A stretch of DNA of 64,000 nucleotides from the NCBI RefSeq assembly GCF_014649335.1, contig NZ_BMSV01000004.1, positions 525,131 through 589,130 of the forward strand. The letters are read 5' to 3'. The translations under genes were made by a program, and so were the position numbers. Below are positions 15,631-22,533 of this stretch, one piece after another. The first letter of the stretch is position 1; each line of letters opens with the position of its first letter. The notes under the pieces are model-generated. The model made no database searches and had not been told where the DNA came from. It saw only the letters and a program-made list of their open reading frames with translations. This DNA comes from Streptomyces roseolilacinus. GTDB lineage: Bacteria; Actinomycetota; Actinomycetes; Streptomycetales; Streptomycetaceae.

Positions 15631-16080
15631 CTACGACTCGCCCTCCGGCGCCTCCGCCCGCCTCTTCTCCGTGCAGTCCCGGCACCGGCCGTAGATCGCG
15701 AAGTGCTTCAGGTCGGTGTCGAAGCCGAACGTGTCGAGGAGCTTGCGGGTGAACTCGGCGGCGACCGCCACGTCCGCCTCGATGACGCCCTCGCAGTCCC
15801 GGCAGACCAGGTGCAGGTGGTGGTGGCGGTCGGCGAGGTGGTACGTGGGCGCGCCGTGCCCCAGGTGGGCGTGGCTGACCAGGCCCAGCTCCTCCAGGAG
15901 CTCCAGGGTCCGGTAGACGGTGGAGATGTTGACGCCGGAGGCGGTCTTGCGCACCTCGGTCAGGATGTCGTCGGGCGTCGCGTGCTCCAGCACGTCCACC
16001 GCCTCCAGGACGAGCTGGCGTTGGGGCGTCAGCCGGTAACCGCGCTGCCGAAGGTCGCTCTGCCAGTCGGTGCTCACCAC
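15631..16080 (-). CDS. nur: Nur, nickel-responsive Fur-family regulator
   Basis: A 149-aa Fur-family repressor. Numbered from the first GTG, the ligands reported for S. coelicolor Nur fall in register: H70, H72 and H126 for the nickel site; H33, H86, H88 and H90 for the second metal site. CRDC and CRDC pairs near residues 93-96 and 133-136 are present. Nur with nickel represses sodF and nickel-uptake genes and favours sodN. The register argues for GTG 16080 rather than GTG 16077, and TACACT lies 7 nt before 16080, consistent with a leaderless start. Confidence 0.9.
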   Translation of the reverse strand: MVSTDWQSDLRQRGYRLTPQRQLVLEAVDVLEHATPDDILTEVRKTASGVNISTVYRTLELLEELGLVSHAHLGHGAPTYHLADRHHHLHLVCRDCEGVIEADVAVAAEFTRKLLDTFGFDTDLKHFAIYGRCRDCTEKRRAEAPEGES

Positions 16081-16118
16081 GCGCTCCAGTGTAGGAGCAC
16101 CGACCGGTCCCGTCGGGC

Positions 16119-16691
16119 CTACTTGAAGAAGGCGATGCCGTCGTCCGGCAGGTCGCCCAGGCTCTTCGCCATGGCCTCGACCTCCTCCGGCGTGACGACC
16201 TTCTTCAGGTGCGCCGACATGTACGGGCGGAGCGGCACCTCGGGGGTGGCCTTCTCGCCGACCCACATCAGGTCGCTCTTGACGTACCCGTACAGCCGCT
16301 TGCCCCCGCTGTACGGGCCGGAGGCGGCGGTGCGGGCGACGGCGTCGGTCGCCAGGTCGATCTGCGGCTTCTTGTCGGCGAGCTCGCCGTACCAGACCTC
16401 GACGATGCCCTGGTCGCGGACCATCACGACCTCGACCTTGCGGTCCTTGTCGATGCGCCAGTAGCCGCTCTCGCTCTCCAGCGGGCGGACCTTGTTGCCC
16501 TCGGCGTCCAGGACCCAGGTGCGGGAGGTGTACTCGATGAAGTCCCGGCCGTCGTGGCCGAAGGTCACGGACTGGCCGAAGTTGCACTTCTCGGCGCCGG
16601 GGAAGTCGGAGACGCCCGCGCCCTCCCACGTGCCCAGGAGGAACGCGAGGGGAACGAGGTCCGGGTGCAGGTCGGACGGGATCTGGATCAT
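16119..16691 (-). CDS. nitrobindin/FABP-family heme-binding beta-barrel protein
   Basis: A 190-aa protein with the GTWEGAG motif near residue 20 typical of the DUF1794 / nitrobindin family, a ten-stranded lipocalin-like barrel that binds heme and can scavenge peroxynitrite or NO. A His in the late YMSAHLKKV region is a candidate heme ligand. It follows the 33-aa membrane-protein gene by 39 nt and precedes nur on the same strand. The physiological role in Streptomyces is not established. Confidence 0.87.
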   Translation of the reverse strand: MIQIPSDLHPDLVPLAFLLGTWEGAGVSDFPGAEKCNFGQSVTFGHDGRDFIEYTSRTWVLDAEGNKVRPLESESGYWRIDKDRKVEVVMVRDQGIVEVWYGELADKKPQIDLATDAVARTAASGPYSGGKRLYGYVKSDLMWVGEKATPEVPLRPYMSAHLKKVVTPEEVEAMAKSLGDLPDDGIAFFK

Positions 16692-16730
16692 GATGTCAGG
16701 CTGCCTGGCGATCTGTGCGGGTGCGGGGGG

Positions 16731-16832
16731 TCAGCGCTGGCCCTGGTACAGCTTCTTCACGGTCAGACCGGCGAAGGCGAGGACGCCGATGCAGACCAGG
16801 ACCAGCAGGGCGGAGAAGAAAGCCTCAAGCAC
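16731..16832 (-). CDS. 33-aa single-pass membrane protein
   Basis: Starts GTG after a clear GAGGAG six nucleotides upstream, and ends 39 nt before the nitrobindin-like gene. The peptide has an acidic start, a hydrophobic stretch of about 20 residues (FFSALLVLVCIGVLAFAG) and a basic end KKLYQGQR, so it should insert as one transmembrane helix with the C-terminus in the cytosol. A strong terminator lies just upstream, so it begins its own transcript. Function unknown. Confidence 0.7.
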   Translation of the reverse strand: MLEAFFSALLVLVCIGVLAFAGLTVKKLYQGQR

Positions 16833-16864
16833 GGGGTGCTCCTCGGGTGGACGGTGCGCTGGGT

Positions 16865-16906
16865 AAGGGGCCGGGTCCCAGCCTAATGGGTGGGACCCGG
16901 CCCCTT
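16865..16906 (-). terminator. 16-bp perfect hairpin terminator
   Basis: AAGGGGCCGGGTCCCA (16865-16880) and TGGGACCCGGCCCCTT (16891-16906) are perfect complements with a 10-nt loop. On the minus strand it follows the frameshifted gene and precedes the 33-aa gene. The A/T ends make it readable in both directions. Confidence 0.85.
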
Positions 16907-16930
16907 CCTGTGAGGTGCGCCGGACCCGGC

Positions 16931-17495
16931 TCAGCCGAGCAGCCGGTCCCGCAGGACGACCGTCTGGGGGAAGGGCACCTGCGCGAGCGTGCCCTTCCGG
17001 GACCGGACGACCGGCGCCAGGGTGTCGCCGGCGACGGCGTACGCCTGCCGGGTCCGCTCCGGGCCGTACGGGGCGACCTCACGGAACACGTACGACGACG
17101 TCTCCGTCTCGTCGGGCAGGGTCCGGACCGGGTCGTTCCCCATGCGGGCGCCGCCCGTGAGGGCCGTGCCGGGGGTGCCGCCGAACCCCAGGTCCTCGTC
17201 CTGGAAGGCCCGGGTGGAGGCCGCGGAGTCGAACTGCAGCAGGTGGACCCTGGTGGCGGTGCCGTCCGGCATGGTCCAGCCGCGGGCCGCGACGCGGCGC
17301 GCGGAGTGGCCGGTGAGCGCCTGCCTCGGCTCCGGGCGCGTCGCCGGCCGGGTCCTCGCCGGGCTCCGGCCGCTCCCGCGTCCACAGCGCGGTCGACACG
17401 GTCCGGTCCGCCCCGTCGGCGGTCCTCTTCGCGTACACCGGCCCGCCGCCGGCCGCGCCGAGCACCAGCACCGCCGGGAGGACGGCGCCGAGCAC
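16931..17495 (-). pseudogene. frameshifted secreted/membrane-anchored hypothetical protein
   Basis: Two reading frames share one gene. From GTG 17495 the frame gives a hydrophobic start (AVLPAVLVLGAAGG), then YAKRTADGADRTVSTALW, a plausible signal or anchor. From about 17340 the sensible sequence moves to another frame: GHSARRVAARGWTMPDGTAT, FQDEDLGFGGTPGTALTGG, ending VVLRDRLLG at 16931. The join lies near 17340-17350 in a GCGC/CCGG-rich stretch; loss of 2 nt (or gain of 1) restores one frame. It may be a real lesion or a sequencing error. The intact protein would be an exported hypothetical of about 185 residues. Confidence 0.65.
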
Positions 17496-17650
17496 CCGCC
17501 GGGTCCGGGAGGGGGCTTCGGTTGCCGGGTGGTCACGTCCGAGAGGAGTCCCCCCACGAGACCTGGGGTGTGCGTTCCGGTTCGGCCGTACGACCCACTG
17601 GCATGTGCAGGGAGATCGGGGCTGTGCGCACGCGCATTACAGTTCGGAAC

Positions 17651-18013
17651 ATGGCGAAAAAGCTCGTGATCAAGGTGACCGCCGGGGCCGACGCCCCCGA
17701 GCGGTGCTCGCAGGCGTTCACGGTGGCGGCGGTCGCCGCGGCCAGCGGCGTCGAGGTGTCGCTGTGGCTGACCGGGGAGTCCTCGTGGTTCGCGCTGCCG
17801 GGGAGGGCGGCCGAGTTCGAGCTGCCGCACGCCGCGCCGCTGCCCGACCTGGTCGAGTCGATCCGGGCGGCCGGCCGGATCACGCTGTGCACGCAGTGCG
17901 CGGCCCGCCGGGAGATCACCGAGGAGGACCTGATCGAGGGCGTGCGCATCGCCGGCGCCCAGGTGTTCCTGAGCGAGATCATGGAGGACGGGGTCCAGGC
18001 CCTCGTCTACTGA
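17651..18013 (+). CDS. DsrE-like small protein
   Basis: A 120-aa protein starting MAKKLVIKVTAGADAPERC with CTQCAARREI near residue 75 and a DsrE-type alpha/beta layout (hydrophobic strand VSLWLTG). DsrE-like proteins transfer sulfur or act as peroxiredoxin partners; the CxxC pair could be redox-active or bind metal. TACAGT sits 7 nt before ATG 17651, so the start is probably leaderless and the long open frame upstream is not translated. Confidence 0.8.
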   Translation: MAKKLVIKVTAGADAPERCSQAFTVAAVAAASGVEVSLWLTGESSWFALPGRAAEFELPHAAPLPDLVESIRAAGRITLCTQCAARREITEEDLIEGVRIAGAQVFLSEIMEDGVQALVY

Positions 18014-18058
18014 GGACGGACGTCCCGGCCGGCGCGTACCGCCGGACCGGCAACCGGC

Positions 18059-18083
18059 GCGGCGGCTCCGAAGGGGCCGCCGC
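18059..18083 (+). terminator. hairpin after DsrE-like gene
   Basis: GCGGCGGCTCC and GGGGCCGCCGC pair (one T-G wobble) around a 3-nt loop, about 45 nt after the stop. Confidence 0.65.
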
Positions 18084-18246
18084 TTGTCACGGTAATCGTG
18101 CATCCGGGTGACGCCGGAGAACCTTGCCCGGCCGCGACGAGTTGCACAGTGCGCCGAAACGCGGCAGCGGATGCGCGGGCTTCCCTGGACCGCGGGCGCG
18201 ACCCCGATTCGGCACCTTCGGAGGGGCACTCCTCGCCTCTGAAGCG

Positions 18247-18300
18247 GCGGCGCCGGCCTGCTGTTTTTCTTAATCCTTCTCACGGACAGGCCGGCGCCGC
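18247..18300 (+). terminator. 14-bp hairpin with long pyrimidine-rich loop and T tail
   Basis: GCGGCGCCGGCCTG (18247-18260) and CAGGCCGGCGCCGC (18287-18300) are perfect complements, followed by TTTT. The 26-nt loop is unusually T-rich for this genome. It lies about 165 nt before the first small secreted-protein gene, so it is either a terminator of an unseen transcript or a leader structure. Confidence 0.6.
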
Positions 18301-18466
18301 TTTTCCGTCTCCCCAGTCTCTTCGCCGCCCCGTGACGACCACACCACCCTTATGGCGGCATGACCCGTCCCGCTTGCCCTCGTTCAACCAAGCGGGTGGG
18401 TAATTCTCCCGGCCCGCTGGCACCACGGACGTGCCAACGACGAGACCAGGACTGGTGGAGGTCCTC

Positions 18467-18709
18467 ATGCGCAAAAAGGGATTCGCGGCACTCTCTCTGT
18501 CCGCCGCGGCACTTCTGACCGGCGGAAGCAGTGGCGTGGCGCAGGCAGAAGAGGCGCCCAAGTTCAGCAACGAGACCCAGATTCTTTCCTGCTTCAGCCT
18601 GGAAGTCCTGGACATCCCGATCGCCTCCGCCGCGAACAACAACATCGACTGCTCGGAGAACCACCGCTCCGTGCAGAAGCACAGCTTCAAGCACGAAGTG
18701 CGGGACTGA
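18467..18709 (+). CDS. small secreted protein with rodlin-like motif (paralogue 1)
   Basis: An 80-aa precursor. Residues 1-27 form a signal peptide (MRKKGF, hydrophobic core, AQA cleavage site). The mature part of about 53 residues contains FSNETQILSC then EVLDIPIASAANNNIDCSEN, i.e. two Cys with 19 residues between them. The same block occurs in the next gene. From memory it resembles the C-terminal segment of rodlins, which coat aerial hyphae; the full rodlin repeat is absent. ATG 18467 follows GGTGGAGG with 5-nt spacing. Composition is less GC-rich than neighbours. Confidence 0.75.
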   Translation: MRKKGFAALSLSAAALLTGGSSGVAQAEEAPKFSNETQILSCFSLEVLDIPIASAANNNIDCSENHRSVQKHSFKHEVRD

Positions 18710-18930
18710 CATCACCCGGTCGGAGCAAAACCCCCGGGGTGGCGCTTCGTTTTACTGATTGGTGATGCCGGAAAGCGGAACTGATGCCTTACGGCATGAG
18801 CGCCCTGATGGCAGAAGCGACCACAATCCGGCATTGCGGTTGAACCCGGTACTGAATATCAGTCACACAGGCGTTCCGCCCTGTCGGCGCAACGACATAC
18901 AACTCTCAGAATCAGAAGGAAAAGAGAAGG

Positions 18931-19227
18931 ATGAAGCTCAAGAGCGCCCTCGCCTGCACGTTCGCCGCCCTGGCCGTGGCTGGTGGTGCCGCCGGCACCG
19001 CTCAGGCCGCCGACGACGACACGACGAAGTTCGAGAACAACACGCAGATCCTCAGCTGCGACGTCGTCGAGGTCATCGACATCCCGATCCTCTCGTCCGC
19101 CAACAACAACATCGACTGCTCCGAGAACGTCAAGGAGGAGGAGCACCAGTCGGTGCACATCGTGGACGAGGACAACGCCCACGCCACCGCGGTGGTCGTC
19201 CCCAAGGGTCACCACGAGTACCGCTGA
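18931..19227 (+). CDS. small secreted protein with rodlin-like motif (paralogue 2)
   Basis: A 98-aa precursor with signal peptide to about residue 26 (MKLKSA, core, TAQA). The mature chain repeats the block of paralogue 1: KFENNTQILSC, EVIDIPILSSANNNIDCSEN, again C-x19-C. It then adds an acidic, His-rich tail (EEEHQSVHIVDEDNAH and GHHEYR) not found in the first protein, which could bind metal or alter assembly. It lies 221 nt downstream, with an AAGGAAAAGAGAAGG ribosome site and a noticeably AT-richer upstream region, so it may be transcribed separately. Function is inferred only. Confidence 0.78.
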   Translation: MKLKSALACTFAALAVAGGAAGTAQAADDDTTKFENNTQILSCDVVEVIDIPILSSANNNIDCSENVKEEEHQSVHIVDEDNAHATAVVVPKGHHEYR

Positions 19228-19231
19228 TCAT

Positions 19232-19273
19232 GAGTGCTCGGCGCCCGGGCACGACCAGCGGCGTCGAGCACTC
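19232..19273 (+). terminator. hairpin after secreted-protein gene
   Basis: GAGTGCTCG (19232-19240) and CGAGCACTC (19265-19273) pair perfectly. The 24-nt loop contains GCGCCCGGGC, itself self-complementary. It starts 4 nt after the stop codon. Confidence 0.6.
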
Positions 19274-19687
19274 GTGGAGTCCGTCCGCTTCGGATCCTGT
19301 CCGGAGCGGTCGGACGGGCCGGGTGGATCCCGATGACTGAGACGCATATCGCGCGGCTCCGGCGGTGTCCACTTCCTTCACCCGCCGTGGGCGCCCGTGC
19401 GCTCCGGCTGTCGGACCCGGCCCCGCCTTCCTCCTAGAGGCAACGAAGCACCACCAGCTCGACAGGCCGGACACAGCCGCTAGTCCGGTCAGCACGACGG
19501 TAGGCCCAGCTCGCCCTGCACCATCCGTCCACTCCACCGACATTCGGCAGCGCTCGGCAAGGCGCACGGCCGGAGACGCCGGTCCGCGGGAGATCCGCGG
19601 TTCGGCGGGCACGAGGGAGCGGTACGGAAAGGGCGCGCTGGGCCTTCGCGTCGTGCCGGGACCCGCGGGTCCGGCCGCACACCGCGA

Positions 19688-19772
19688 GCGGCCGCGCACG
19701 GCGGGCGGCTACGCACGACGGGCGGCCGCGCAGGACGAGCGGCTACGCACGACGGGCGACCGCGCAGGACGG
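19688..19772. repeat. five tandem 17-bp units
   Basis: Units start at 19688, 19705, 19722, 19739 and 19756. Two types alternate, GCGGCTACGCACGACGG and GCGGCCGCGCAGGACGA-like, so a 34-bp higher-order period is also visible. A 17-bp period does not keep a reading frame, so the array is non-coding and probably a variable-number repeat. Confidence 0.85.
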
Positions 19773-19836
19773 GGCGCGGGGCCGTGCAGGACGGGACGGC
19801 CGGGTGCGTGCCGTCGGGTCCGCCCGCGGGGGCGCG

Positions 19837-20100
19837 CTACGGCTCCGGCTTCCTCTTGCCGTCCAGTTCGTCCCACCACTCGTCGGACTGCCGGTCACCG
19901 GTGGGGTCGTCCCACCAGCGGTCGTCCGGGCCGCGCCGGTTCGCCGCCCACGCGGCGAGCGGCGGCAGGAGCATCGCCGCGAAGGCCATCCCCACGGCCG
20001 CCTCCACGGACCACAGCCGCACGAAGGACCACGCGCTGACGAAGAGGGCCAGGCAGGTGCCCATCAGCGCGAAATAGGTGCGCCGGCGCCGTGCGTACAC
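19837..20100 (-). CDS. DUF3099 family membrane protein
   Basis: An 87-aa protein with an arginine-rich start (YARRRRTYF), two hydrophobic segments (about residues 12-29 and 33-52) and a polar end containing DDRWWDDPTGDRQSDEWWDE. This agrees with the DUF3099 family of actinobacteria, function unknown. Start GTG with TGGAG very close upstream. It follows, on the same strand, the DUF1416 gene but is separated from it by a strong terminator. Confidence 0.78.
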   Translation of the reverse strand: MYARRRRTYFALMGTCLALFVSAWSFVRLWSVEAAVGMAFAAMLLPPLAAWAANRRGPDDRWWDDPTGDRQSDEWWDELDGKRKPEP

Positions 20101-20115
20101 ATCTCCAGGGTATGA

Positions 20116-20176
20116 CCGAAGGGCCGCACCTCAAGTCCCGGAAAGCGTCCAACCCCCAGGAGGTGCGGCCCTTCGG
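20116..20176 (-). terminator. 17-bp perfect hairpin
   Basis: CCGAAGGGCCGCACCTC (20116-20132) and GAGGTGCGGCCCTTCGG (20160-20176) are perfect complements with a 27-nt loop. It ends the cysA-DUF1416 transcript, 22 nt beyond the DUF1416 stop codon. Confidence 0.85.
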
Positions 20177-20197
20177 CCGTTCGGTGGTACCGCCGCG

Positions 20198-20485
20198 TCA
20201 GACGGCGATCGCGACCTCGGCGAGGCCGCCCGTCTGCACGACGACCTGGCGGTCCGCCGTGGCGCCCGGCACCAGGGCGCGGACGGTCCAGGTGCCCTCC
20301 GCCGCGTAGAACCGGAACTGCCCGGTCGCGGAGGTGGGGACCTCGGCGGTGAACTCGCCGGTCGAGTCGAGCAGCCGGACGTAGCCGGTCACGGGCTCGC
20401 CGTCGCGGGTCACCTGGCCCTGGATCGTGGTCTCACCGGGCTTGATCGCGGAGGCGTCGGGGCCGCCGGCCTGGGCTCCACACAT
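20198..20485 (-). CDS. DUF1416 domain protein, partner of CysA-type sulfurtransferase
   Basis: A 95-aa protein beginning MCGAQAGGPDAS with a transthyretin-like beta fold (TIQGQVTRDGEPVTGYVRLL, FRFYAAEGTWTVRALVP). DUF1416 proteins regularly follow the thiosulfate sulfurtransferase gene in actinobacteria; here the gap is 37 nt. The N-terminal Cys next to the conserved start may accept sulfur, but that is inference. Confidence 0.88.
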   Translation of the reverse strand: MCGAQAGGPDASAIKPGETTIQGQVTRDGEPVTGYVRLLDSTGEFTAEVPTSATGQFRFYAAEGTWTVRALVPGATADRQVVVQTGGLAEVAIAV

Positions 20486-20522
20486 GTCGTACCTGTCCTT
20501 ACGCGTCGCGGGTGGGGCGGAA

Positions 20523-21368
20523 TTACTTGGCGGGGCCGAGCTCGATCGGCACGCCGACGAGGGAGCCGTACTCGGTCCAGGAGCCGTCGTAGTTCTTGAC
20601 GTTCTGCTGGCCGAGGAGCTCGTGCAGGACGAACCACGTCAGCGCGGAGCGCTCGCCGATGCGGCAGTAGGCGATGGTGTCCTTCTCCAGGTCCACCTGC
20701 TCGTCGGCGTAGAGGGACGTCAGCTCCTCGTCCGACTTGAACGTGCCGTCGTCGTTGGCGTTCTTCGACCACGGGATGTTGCGGGCGCTCGGCACGTGGC
20801 CGGGGCGCTGCGACTGCTCCTGCGGGAGGTGCGCCGGGGCGAGGAGCTTGCCGCTGAACTCGTCGGGCGAGCGGACGTCGACCAGGTTCTGGTTGCCGAT
20901 GGCGGCCACGACGTCGTCGCGGAAGGCGCGGATCGAGGTGTCCTGGGCCTTGGCCTTGTACTCGGTGGCCGGGCGGTCGGGGACCTCGGAGCCGTCGACC
21001 AGGTCGCGGGAGTCGAGCTCCCACTTCTTGCGGCCGCCGTCGAGGAGCTTGACGCTCTCGTGGCCGTACAGCTTGAAGTACCAGTAGGCGTACGCGGCGA
21101 ACCAGTTGTTGTTGCCGCCGTAGAGGACGACGGTGTCGTCGTTGGCGATGCCCTTCGCGGAGAGGAGCTTCTCGAAGCCCTCCTGGTCGACGAAGTCGCG
21201 GCGGACCGGGTCCTGGAGGTCCTTCCTCCAGTCGATCCGGACGGCGTTCTTGATGTGGTTCTTGTCGTACGCCGACGTGTCCTCGTCGACCTCGACGATG
21301 ACGACCTTCGGGTCCTCGATGTGGGCCTCGACCCAGTCGGCGTCTACCAGGACGTCGCTGCGGCTCAT
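20523..21368 (-). CDS. cysA: thiosulfate sulfurtransferase (CysA type)
   Basis: A 281-aa tandem rhodanese. The active loop CRIGERSALTWF lies near residue 233; the N-terminal domain has VVLYGGNNNWFAAYAYWYFK. It moves sulfane sulfur from thiosulfate to an acceptor such as cyanide or a thiol. Start ATG after GGAGGAGAAG. The 150-nt leader carries a cysteine-containing leader peptide and two GC hairpins, so expression is expected to rise when cysteine is short. It forms an operon with the DUF1416 gene. It differs from the mercaptopyruvate-type enzyme at 4196-5227. Confidence 0.92.
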   Translation of the reverse strand: MSRSDVLVDADWVEAHIEDPKVVIVEVDEDTSAYDKNHIKNAVRIDWRKDLQDPVRRDFVDQEGFEKLLSAKGIANDDTVVLYGGNNNWFAAYAYWYFKLYGHESVKLLDGGRKKWELDSRDLVDGSEVPDRPATEYKAKAQDTSIRAFRDDVVAAIGNQNLVDVRSPDEFSGKLLAPAHLPQEQSQRPGHVPSARNIPWSKNANDDGTFKSDEELTSLYADEQVDLEKDTIAYCRIGERSALTWFVLHELLGQQNVKNYDGSWTEYGSLVGVPIELGPAK

Positions 21369-21471
21369 GCTGTCTTCTCCTCCGGGGCAGTCTGCGGCGG
21401 GATGCGGATACGGCAGGTCGCGCCGAGCGCTCAACGCGTACGGGGGTGCGGGGCGGCTACGGCGCACGGGA

Positions 21472-21518
21472 GGCCCCCACGGCGAGGGGGCCGGGAACGC
21501 GGGGTGCGAGAGCCCCGC
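21472..21518 (-). promoter_or_regulatory. attenuator-like hairpins between leader peptide and cysA
   Basis: On the minus strand, directly after the leader-peptide stop, GCGGGG and CCCCGC (within 21501-21518) can form a first hairpin. GGCCCCC and GGGGGCC (21472-21478, 21486-21492) then form a perfect 7-bp stem with a 7-nt loop. Ribosome position on the leader peptide could decide which forms. The mechanism is inferred from the mycobacterial Ms5788A system. Confidence 0.55.
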
Positions 21519-21602
21519 TCAGACAGTGCGACAGAGCATGGCGGCGACGCGGCACAGGTCTACTGCCCGCCGCTTCGTGAGGTCCGCCTGTCGCTTCATC
21601 AT
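21519..21602 (-). CDS. Ms5788A-family cysteine-containing leader peptide
   Basis: A 27-codon ORF reading MMKRQADLTKRRAVDLCRVA then AMLCRTV. The core RAVDLCRVAAMLCR is the pattern of actinobacterial leader peptides found upstream of sulfur genes; the Ms5788A family precedes a cysA-type gene in Mycobacterium smegmatis and senses cysteine supply by stalling at Cys codons. TACGAT lies 7 nt before ATG 21602, so it should be translated as a leaderless message, as in mycobacteria. Two Cys codons (TGC, TGT) are close to the stop. Confidence 0.85.
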   Translation of the reverse strand: MMKRQADLTKRRAVDLCRVAAMLCRTV

Positions 21603-21688
21603 GGGTCCGATCGTAGGGACGGACAGGCGGCCGTGTCACCGGCGTGTCGCATGGTGAGACGAGAACATCCGCCCAGTGGGACGACGAA

Positions 21689-21726
21689 GCCCCCGGGAGC
21701 GGCTCGGGGCCGGTCTCGCCGGGGGC
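21689..21726 (-). terminator. hairpin after LmeA-like gene
   Basis: GCCCCCG (21689-21695) and CGGGGGC (21720-21726) pair perfectly, about 120 nt after the LmeA-like stop. The spacing is long, so moderate confidence. Confidence 0.5.
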
Positions 21727-21843
21727 GTTCCCGCAGTTCGTCTAGGGTTCGGACGGGGGCGTCTCGCGATGTGGTCCGCACTTCGGGACCGCCCCGCCAC
21801 CGGGGCACCGCGCCCGGCGGTCCGGGGCGCCGTACGGGCCCGG

Positions 21844-22533
21844 TCAGCCCGCCAGGACCACGTTCCGGCCCGTCACCGTGATCTTGAGGCCGTCGGGGGT
21901 GGCCTCCACCTTCCGGATGCCCAGCCCGGCCGGGAAGCCGTTCACCTCGCGGTCGAAGTCCGTCCTCTGGCGGACCAGCTCCTCGATCCCCGGGATCCCC
22001 TCGCCCGGCACCTCGTCGGCCCGCACCCGCAGCGTGTCGCCGTCGACGACGCTCACCGTGGACAGCACGCTCCGGGTGAGCTTCCGGCCCAGCACCTCGA
22101 CGCTGCCGGTGACCTTCAGCTTGCCGTTGCCGCCGTAGCCGAGGGCGATGTCGCTGTCGGACGTCTTGCGCAGTTCGTCGTACGAGATGCGGGCCGTGCC
22201 CGTCGCGGACGCGGCGACCGCGCGCGAGTAGCCGTTCTCCAGCCGTACGTCGTGCAGCTCGGCGAGCAGCTCGCCGACCCGGACCGTGCGCCCGCCCGCC
22301 CGCGCCTCGACGCCGGTCATGGCCACGTCGACCTGGTCCAGCTCCTTGCCGAGGACCTGCGTCAGGAACGGGAAGCCGCGGATCGACACGTCCGGCGTCC
22401 CGGACAGGCCCTGCCTGGCCCGGATCCGGTCGGCCGCCTCCGACTCGGCGGCGGCGACCACCAGCCGGTCCGCGATGGTGAAGAGTCCGCCGAGGACGAC
22501 GGCGACGATCAGCAGTGTGCGTAGTGCTCGCAT
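21844..22533 (-). CDS. LmeA-like (DUF2993) phospholipid-binding protein
   Basis: A 229-aa protein with an N-terminal membrane anchor or signal (RTLLIVAVVLGGLFTIADRL, about residues 5-24) and a DUF2993 body including PDVSIRGFPFLTQVLGKELD and DVRLENGYSRAV. In mycobacteria LmeA is a periplasmic phosphatidylinositide-binding protein needed for mannan elongation; family members bind lipids outside the membrane. It is separated by 146 nt from the membrane-protein gene upstream. Confidence 0.83.
   Translation of the reverse strand: MRALRTLLIVAVVLGGLFTIADRLVVAAAESEAADRIRARQGLSGTPDVSIRGFPFLTQVLGKELDQVDVAMTGVEARAGGRTVRVGELLAELHDVRLENGYSRAVAASATGTARISYDELRKTSDSDIALGYGGNGKLKVTGSVEVLGRKLTRSVLSTVSVVDGDTLRVRADEVPGEGIPGIEELVRQRTDFDREVNGFPAGLGIRKVEATPDGLKITVTGRNVVLAG

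Larger units (their letters stand above)
18014..18466. other. 453-nt gene-free stretch with two hairpins
   Basis: Apart from the terminators at 18059-18083 and 18247-18300 I see no gene. Base composition becomes less GC-rich toward the secreted-protein genes. The segment 18090-18240 could be a non-coding RNA leader, but nothing recognisable supports that. Confidence 0.4.
19228..19836. other. 609-nt gene-poor region
   Basis: Contains the hairpin at 19232-19273 and the 17-bp tandem repeat at 19688-19772. Short open frames exist on both strands, but none has a ribosome site, codon pattern or recognisable sequence. Composition between 19440 and 19560 is less GC-biased than coding DNA nearby. Confidence 0.5.

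Noticed and set aside
18710..18930. Terminator or riboswitch between the two secreted-protein genes
   Set aside because: ACCCCCGGGGT and ATGCC-TTAC-GGCAT are short dyads only; no strong hairpin or known aptamer core is visible.
19688..19772. CRISPR array or iteron origin
   Set aside because: No spacers, no rep or cas gene nearby, and no DnaA-box-like sequence recognised.
19365..20039. 224-codon plus-strand open frame
   Set aside because: No ribosome site, Arg/Pro/Thr-rich shadow sequence, covers the 17-bp repeat and runs antisense to DUF3099.
21457..21639. 60-codon minus-strand ORF over the Cys leader peptide
   Set aside because: It overlaps the well-motivated 27-aa leader peptide in another frame and has no recognisable features.
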